Part shown: positions 58,194 to 64,000 of the stretch, piece by piece
How positions within the stretch are numbered: position 1 is the stretch's first letter
How the letters are laid out: every line of letters begins with the position of its first letter
Source of the DNA: Antennarius striatus
Taxonomy: Eukaryota > Chordata > Actinopteri > Lophiiformes > Antennariidae
Length of the DNA: 64,000 bases
Direction: 5' to 3'
Assembly (NCBI RefSeq): GCF_040054535.1
Contig: NC_090783.1
Location: 342,501 to 406,500, forward strand
Notes under the pieces: model-generated
What the model was told of the DNA's origin: nothing
Seen by the model: the letters and a program-made list of their open reading frames with translations, nothing else
Databases searched by the model: none
Program-made: the position numbers and the translations under genes

Positions 58194-59352
58194 TCATTCG
58201 ATGTCATCTTCGCTCAAGCTCTGCGCGCTGACGATCCGCTGCAGGAAGAGAAGGCGTGGTTACAGGGGGACAGGGCGTGGTCACAGGACGAGGGGTGTGG
58301 GCGGGACCTACCTGGCTGATGGACGGCAGCTTGACTAGCAGCATCTGGAAGACGGGGGGGGGCAGCGTCTGCTGGAGGACCTGCAGCAGCTGCTGCGGCT
58401 GGCCGCACACGGCGATGGCGTTGGTCAGGTGGTCCACGCCGCTCTCATAGTCACCTGAGGAGACACGCCCACCAGTCAGCAGCCAATCAGCACCGACCGG
58501 GAGCCCCGTCGCCGCACACCCCACTCAATCGGAGCTATCCAGCCAGCCACAACAAAACCACACCTTGTTCCTTTAACATGCCAAATATGGTTACATGACC
58601 CCTGTGGGGGAGTTACCCTTCGCCAGCAGCTCCTCCCCCATCTGGATCTCCTCCAGGAAGAACTTCTGCACTGCCTCGGCGTCCTTCAGGTCCGGCAGCT
58701 GCGGGACAAACCAATCAGCATCAGACTGACTGATGACGTCATGTTCAGGAACGATTCTGATTGGCTGAACAGGTCGGTTTGGACCTGGACCCCCCCACAC
58801 TGACCTTAGCCAGACCCGCCTTCTCCTTAGCCGCCTTCTGCTTCCTCCTCCCTGAAACCATCAAACAAATAAACATCATCATCCGTCAACAACAACCATC
58901 CTGGAGGTCAGAGGTCAGTGGACTGAGGGAGAGGAACTCATGCTAACTGTTAGCTTAGCATTCTCTAGCTCCTATTATTACACGTTGCTTTAAACACGGT
59001 TAGCCTTTAGCTTTAGCATCTTGTCCGAATCAAGCCGAACTCAGCCGAAGGCCTTGTGGGCTTGCGTGTTTGTGACGTCAGAACTACAACCAAAAGCTGA
59101 TTGGTCCGTTAGCGGGAAGAAACAAAAATGTCCCCCTGCGAGACTGACCTTCGTTAAATTCACGAAACCCGGTTCGGTTCACCGCCGCGGTGGCACCGGA
59201 CTGACTGAACCGGAACGGTAACACTCACGTTCTCTCAGCCGGTTCTTGAAGTTGGGGTCGCTCCGTCTCTTCCGGTCGAAGTAGACGCAGTACCCGACCA
59301 GCAGGACCCCGCAGAGCCCCGCGGCCAGGGCGCCCGTCCTCCCGCCCATCAT
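58194..59352 (-). CDS. tomm20: Mitochondrial import receptor TOM20
   Basis: Outer-membrane receptor that binds presequences and passes them to TOM22/TOM40. Exons: 59229-59352, 58805-58851, 58617-58698, 58312-58454, 58194-58238; 146 aa (human 145). N-terminal membrane anchor (TGALAAGLCGVLLVGYCVYF) then DRKRRSDPNFKNRLRERR, the TPR-like receptor domain (LPDLKDAEAVQKFFLEEIQM, DHLTNAIAVCGQPQQLLQVL, QQTLPPPVFQMLLVKLPSIS) and the acidic end SLSEDDIE. Two tandem ATGs open the ORF (59352 and 59349); the second aligns with the single Met of human TOM20, so either could be used. Confidence 0.97.
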
Positions 59353-59542
59353 GCTCCGGTTCGGCTCGCTGTGTCGGTTTCTCCCGGTCCGGTGTTCGGC
59401 TCGTGTGTAGCGGCTGGCGCGCGGCGGATCGGGGCACGAAGGACCCGGAAGGACCCCGGCGAAGGCTGAGGGCTGAAGGCTGCCCGGAGGGCGCCTGACT
59501 GAAAAGCGGAGAAACTCAACGCTCCGCCGGAAATAAAACGGA

Positions 59543-59545
<3 letters not shown>

Positions 59546-59617
<72 letters not shown>
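59546..59617. repeat. TG microsatellite upstream of tomm20
   Basis: Pure (TG)n of about 36 units, 194 bp upstream of the tomm20 start. Confidence 0.97.
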
Positions 59618-59618
<1 letters not shown>

Positions 59619-60477
59619 TTTTCTATGGAAAAAAAGCACCGTGCATTATGGGAGGAGGAGGCTGCAGTGACTCCTCCCTGCCAGCAGGGGGGGCTGTTGT
59701 TCCGTCTCAGTCTCCATCCTGCCAGGCCGCGACGTCACCAGCGTCAGCACCAGTAGAGACGGGGTTAACCGGGTCAAACCGGGTCGACCTGCCTCCTCCT
59801 TCAGCCCCGCCTACGAGCCGGCGGCCATGTCTTCACGCCGTCAGCTGACCGGCTGGCTTCAGCGACGTTCTCTCCACAGACGGGGGCTCTCTGGGTGATG
59901 GCGCCGCTGGGGGCCGGTCGGGTTTGGGTCGGGTCAACCCAAGTTCACCTTCAAGACCACAGCTACATAGAGTCAGTTAGCCTAGCATCACGTAGCTAAA
60001 CGGCACCAACAGCATCGTCATGGTAACAAAACTCGTCTTCCACTGGTTCACAGACTCTGACGCGACGGCCGATTATCCGTCCCGGCTGCTGACCGTCTGT
60101 TTGTTTGTTTAAGCCTCACTGAGGATTGGCGGCTGTGACCCCTGTGACCTCTATGACCCCAGATTGACCGCCAGTAAAGGCTGAGAAAGCACGGCATTCT
60201 GGGAACATGCTGGATGTCCTCAGACTTCCCCTCTGTCTTGGTTAAATTCCAGATTATTCTACCCACAATCCCCTGAGACTTCTGTCCCACAGCTGAGCTA
60301 CTAGCATATTATGCTAATGTCACAGTGACCTCTGACCTCTGTGGAGCACATGGCAGCGATTACAGGCGCTGTGGGAAGAGGAGACGGAGGGAAACCGCTT
60401 CAGCGAGGTGCAGACAGACAATAAAGATCAAACATATCCACTGAAGAATGCTGAGTCAGTGTCGTGCTGCTAAAAAT

Positions 60478-60502
60478 ACACACACACACACACACACGCG
60501 TA

Positions 60503-60545
<43 letters not shown>

Positions 60546-60665
60546 TGTTGTCACACTCCTCCTGTCGAGGCGGCTGAGTAAGATTACATGGGATTATTTT
60601 GGATTTAGGGTACAAAGTATTTGCACTCAGTTAACCCCTCAGACACTCACACACACACACACACA

Positions 60666-60713
<48 letters not shown>
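60478..60713. repeat. Two CA microsatellites
   Basis: (CA)n at about 60478-60542 and 60644-60713 with unique sequence between. Confidence 0.95.
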
Positions 60714-60715
<2 letters not shown>

Positions 60716-61639
60716 GTGGAAGCTCGTAGCATCAACCCTCCTCCACCTGAGTGGTAAACCCCTCCCCCCTCTGCTGTTTCCTAGGTAACGGTGAAAGACC
60801 ATCAGACCTGCAGACGCCCCGTGACACGGTGACCTTTGACCCTATGAGATCCACCAGTACCTGTGGTCACAAAGGAGCTTAACGTAAAGCCTGATCATCA
60901 GACAGGAAGGTCCTGGGTCGACCCCAGAGTGACCTCTGACCCCTCTCTGACCCTTCCCCCAGTGTTCCTCAGTTGTCCTGGACCCGGTTAACAAACCAAT
61001 CCGGTTATGGTCCCGGTCATGTGACGTGGTGATGCTACAGCAGCTAGCGCTAGCGGCAGGCTAACAGGACACAGGTGTGGATGAGGGGGCGAAGTGTGGG
61101 TCATGTGACCCCTGGGGGGCGTGTCTGAGGTTCCTCCTGTGGTGGGAGGGAACAGATGTCGTCCTCAAGGCACGAGGATTCTGGGACGCGAGCCAGCGGC
61201 GGTCCCAGCATTTGTTTCTCATTTTGTCCTCGGAGACCGCCCCCATTACAGCCACCAATGGACACGCCCACTCCAAGGGGGAAGGGCGGGGCTTGAGGCT
61301 GAAACGCTTCCTACCCGTTAGATGAGTCAAGTGTAGCCGCTGAGGGTTCTGGGGGTTCGGGGGGGTTCTGTTGGGGGGGTCCTTATCGCGTCAGGCTCTC
61401 TCTTCCTGTTTTAGTTGTTGCCGGGCAGAAGACGGTTTTACTCCAGGAAGTGAGGCAGTTGGTGGGTTTGTTTCTGAACCGCAGCGTGACAGAACCCCCC
61501 CCGGCCGTTGGGTTGGTCCCACCCCCCCCGGTTCCTCCCAGTCCGGGTCCTCATCTCTACTTCATTGATGTGTTGCTCCCGCCGATCCGGCTTCCTGCCC
61601 GGGTCTTGTTCAGGTCACCGTAGGTCCAGGACCCCCAGT

Positions 61640-61734
61640 GACACACACACACACACACACACACAGACACACACACACACACACACACAGAGATACACAC
61701 ACACACACACACACACAGACACACACACACACAG

Positions 61735-61808
<74 letters not shown>

Positions 61809-62123
61809 ACACACACACACACACACAGACACACACACACACACACAGAGATACACACACACACTCACACACACACACTCAGACACAGATACACACACAC
61901 ACACACTCAGACACAGATACACACACAGACACACACACACAGACACACACACACACAGACACACACACACACAGATACTCACATACACACACACACAGAG
62001 ATACACACACACACACACAGACACAGATACACACACACACACACACACAGACACACACACACACACACACACAGACACAGATACACACACACACACACAG
62101 ATACACACACACACACACACACA

Positions 62124-62168
<45 letters not shown>

Positions 62169-62189
62169 AGATACACACACACACACACT
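61640..62189. repeat. Compound CA microsatellite
   Basis: 550 bp of (CA)n with recurring CAGATACACA and CAGAGATACA interruptions. The Thr-His and Cys-Val ORFs across it are artefacts. Confidence 0.97.
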
Positions 62190-64000
62190 CTGGTCGACCT
62201 ACTTTCAGCAGCGTAACCAGGAAGTCAAAGCGTCCAAATATGGGCGTCTGAGCAGATGTTCCTTCAATTAGGTTTAAAAACAGGAAATGAGTCAAACTCG
62301 CTGCTGCTGATTGGGTAACACCCCGGACACGCCCACGTCCCACCTGTGACCACAGCCAGTAGTGATGTCATCCTGTTTTACCTGTTTTCATTAAAGCTTA
62401 GCTTAGTTTAGCTTAACCCATCATGACAAAAGCCATCATGCTCCATGCTAAACTAAGCTAAGCTAACGGCGTCCTGATGCAGGACAGGAGCAGAGGGGTT
62501 GCTGGGTAGATTTGACTGTCTATTCTTAAATCCCCCCGACACCGGACCAGTTACCCCCCCCAAATGTGCGTGAGAGTGTGTGTGTGTGTTATATTTATAT
62601 ATTTAAACTTGCCCTGAACTCAGAAAACAATATTTCATTTCTGCCTAATCTGATCTTAATCTGATTTTAATCTGAATCTAATTCTGACAGAATTCCTGCC
62701 GTCAGGTTAAAGGTCAGAGGATGGAACATCATCACAGTTCAGCCCTCAGACTCCTACCTCATGATGTGTGAGGTCACGTGACCTCAGGACTGTTTCCCCT
62801 CTGCTCCTGCAGGATGGTCAAAGGTCAGCAGCCAATCAGCTCAGGAGCAGATCAGACATCTGGCCCTGAGGTTAGCATCCTGTTAGCCGTTAGCTTCTGA
62901 CTGATGGACACGCCCACCATCAGGTGTTTAAAGGTGTTGCAGCGGCAGCTCAGGGGTCAGAGGTCAACGTGCTGACTGCTGTTCCAGAAGCGGCTCCTCC
63001 CCCCTCCAGGCAGGAGGTTTAATTACAGGGCAGATCTGAAGACGATCTGCCCCCCCATTACCACCCGCCCCGCGCAGCAACCGCCGCTCTGTGTTCTAAA
63101 GCTCTCGCCTAAAGCCGAGGGTCCGGAAGGGGGGGGGGGGGCTTTGAAGAGCGGCGCACTGATGACACGGCGACACCCCCCAACAGGAAGCTGTTGGATG
63201 AATGACCCACTTTCATCCGACCGCCAGCAAACATCCGTCGTCCAAACGTCCAATCAGAAGCGTCCGACAACCCCGCCCCGAACCCCCCCCATCCGTCAAG
63301 ATCACTGAAGGTCTGGGGGGCCGGCGGCCGGGTTTTTTGTTTGAAGTGCCAGTTAGTTACCACTAGTTAGGTGTGTGTGTACCAGGTGTGTGTGTACCAG
63401 GTGTGTGTGTACCAGGTGTGTGTGTACCAGGTGTGATGTTGTCCTGCAGTCAGGTTTGAGTTGCCCCCCCCCCCCGGTCTATATTTGGGCCTCTGGTTAT
63501 TTTCTTGGTGCTGCTGGGTTCGTGCCCCTCCCCTCCCCCTCCAGGGGTAATTATAGACAGCAGCTGCTACGTTTGGCCCCACGATAAATAAACACTACAT
63601 AAAAAATAATCAATAGATCGGGAGGGGGCGTCGCCTTAGTGACATGAGTATTCTCATCCTGGTTCCTGGATCATGAACCCCTCCAAACAGCTCGTGGCCA
63701 GGGGGCGGGGCTTTAACCTCCGGGGCTGATGGGGGGGTGACCTTTGGAGCAGCGTTTAAACCTGGACCCTCCAGACAGGGACAGGACGTACGAGTGTTTG
63801 TGTGGAAACCAGATCAAGACAGGGGGCAGAAGATGGGGGGGGGCAAGACGTGCAGGTGGGGGGGGTTCCGGAGCCACGTCATTTGAGTGAATCTCTGCCG
63901 GGCCTCCGGTCGGGTGTCGGGTTTCCGGACGGATGAAAGGAACGAGTCGTCTGGAATCCGACACCGACCTCGCGCCGCCGTGGGGGGGGGGTGGAAGAAG

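Larger units (their letters stand above)
59353..64000. other. Gene-free flank upstream of tomm20
   Basis: CpG-rich tomm20 promoter to about 59540, then microsatellites and unique sequence. Plus and minus ORFs here are repeat-driven or lack codon structure. An 8-bp stem hairpin (GGGCAGAT/ATCTGCCC) lies at about 63028-63052, and four copies of ggtgtgtgtgtaccag at about 63370-63435. No exon with recognisable protein similarity was found. Confidence 0.5.

Noticed and set aside
63020-63964. Minus ORFs near the window end as exons of irf2bp2, the expected tomm20 neighbour
   Set aside because: No RING, zinc-finger or other family motif is visible in any frame.

Overview
This window is nuclear DNA from a compact ray-finned fish genome, most likely a percomorph teleost. 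Eleven genes lie in 64 kb. Many introns are under 120 bp with GT-AG ends, and the gaps are full of CA/TG microsatellites, minisatellites and decayed LINE tails. I assigned genes by translating exons and comparing them from memory with vertebrate proteins. Exon joins were checked by reading phase, and every multi-exon gene except the partial rcor3 sums to a whole number of codons from start to stop. No database search was run.

Layout: rcor3 (+, 3' part, 1-4159) converges on atl2 (-, 5524-10485). Next comes a small unnamed gene (-, about 11570-13280) whose spliced mRNA would carry two 59-codon ORFs in tandem, then nid1 (-, 14505-22648) and ero1b (-, 24406-32026). ero1b is head-to-head with gtpbp2 (+, 33746-37889), which is tail-to-tail with tp53bp2 (-, 38256-45596). 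tp53bp2 is head-to-head with rrp36 (+, 46788-48016), which is tail-to-tail with tbce (-, 49227-53467). tbce is head-to-head with rbm34 (+, 54360-57765), which is tail-to-tail with tomm20 (-, 58194-59352). The last 4.6 kb hold no gene I can support. From ero1b onward neighbours alternate strand, so promoters and 3' ends are shared in pairs.

The genes do not form a pathway. They cover chromatin repression (rcor3), ER shaping (atl2), basement membrane (nid1), ER disulfide formation (ero1b), ribosome-stall rescue (gtpbp2), p53 regulation (tp53bp2), ribosome biogenesis (rrp36, probably rbm34), tubulin folding (tbce) and mitochondrial import (tomm20). Most have human counterparts on 1q32-q42, but gtpbp2 and rrp36 belong to human 6p21 and are interleaved here.

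The most interesting signals are: (1) two alternative first exons of ero1b, one ERO1A-like and one ERO1B-like, with a perfect ER-stress element upstream of the second; (2) minisatellites that amplified a splice site with its exon edge, 16 copies of a 5' splice site in rbm34 and nine of a 3' splice site in gtpbp2; (3) the bicistronic small gene; (4) a 1.8-kb, 14-bp minisatellite in ero1b open in all three minus frames and in frame with the preceding exon; (5) a 3' UTR of repeated hairpins in rrp36; (6) a 134-bp foldback in tbce; (7) a triplicated ETS-site unit in the gtpbp2 promoter.
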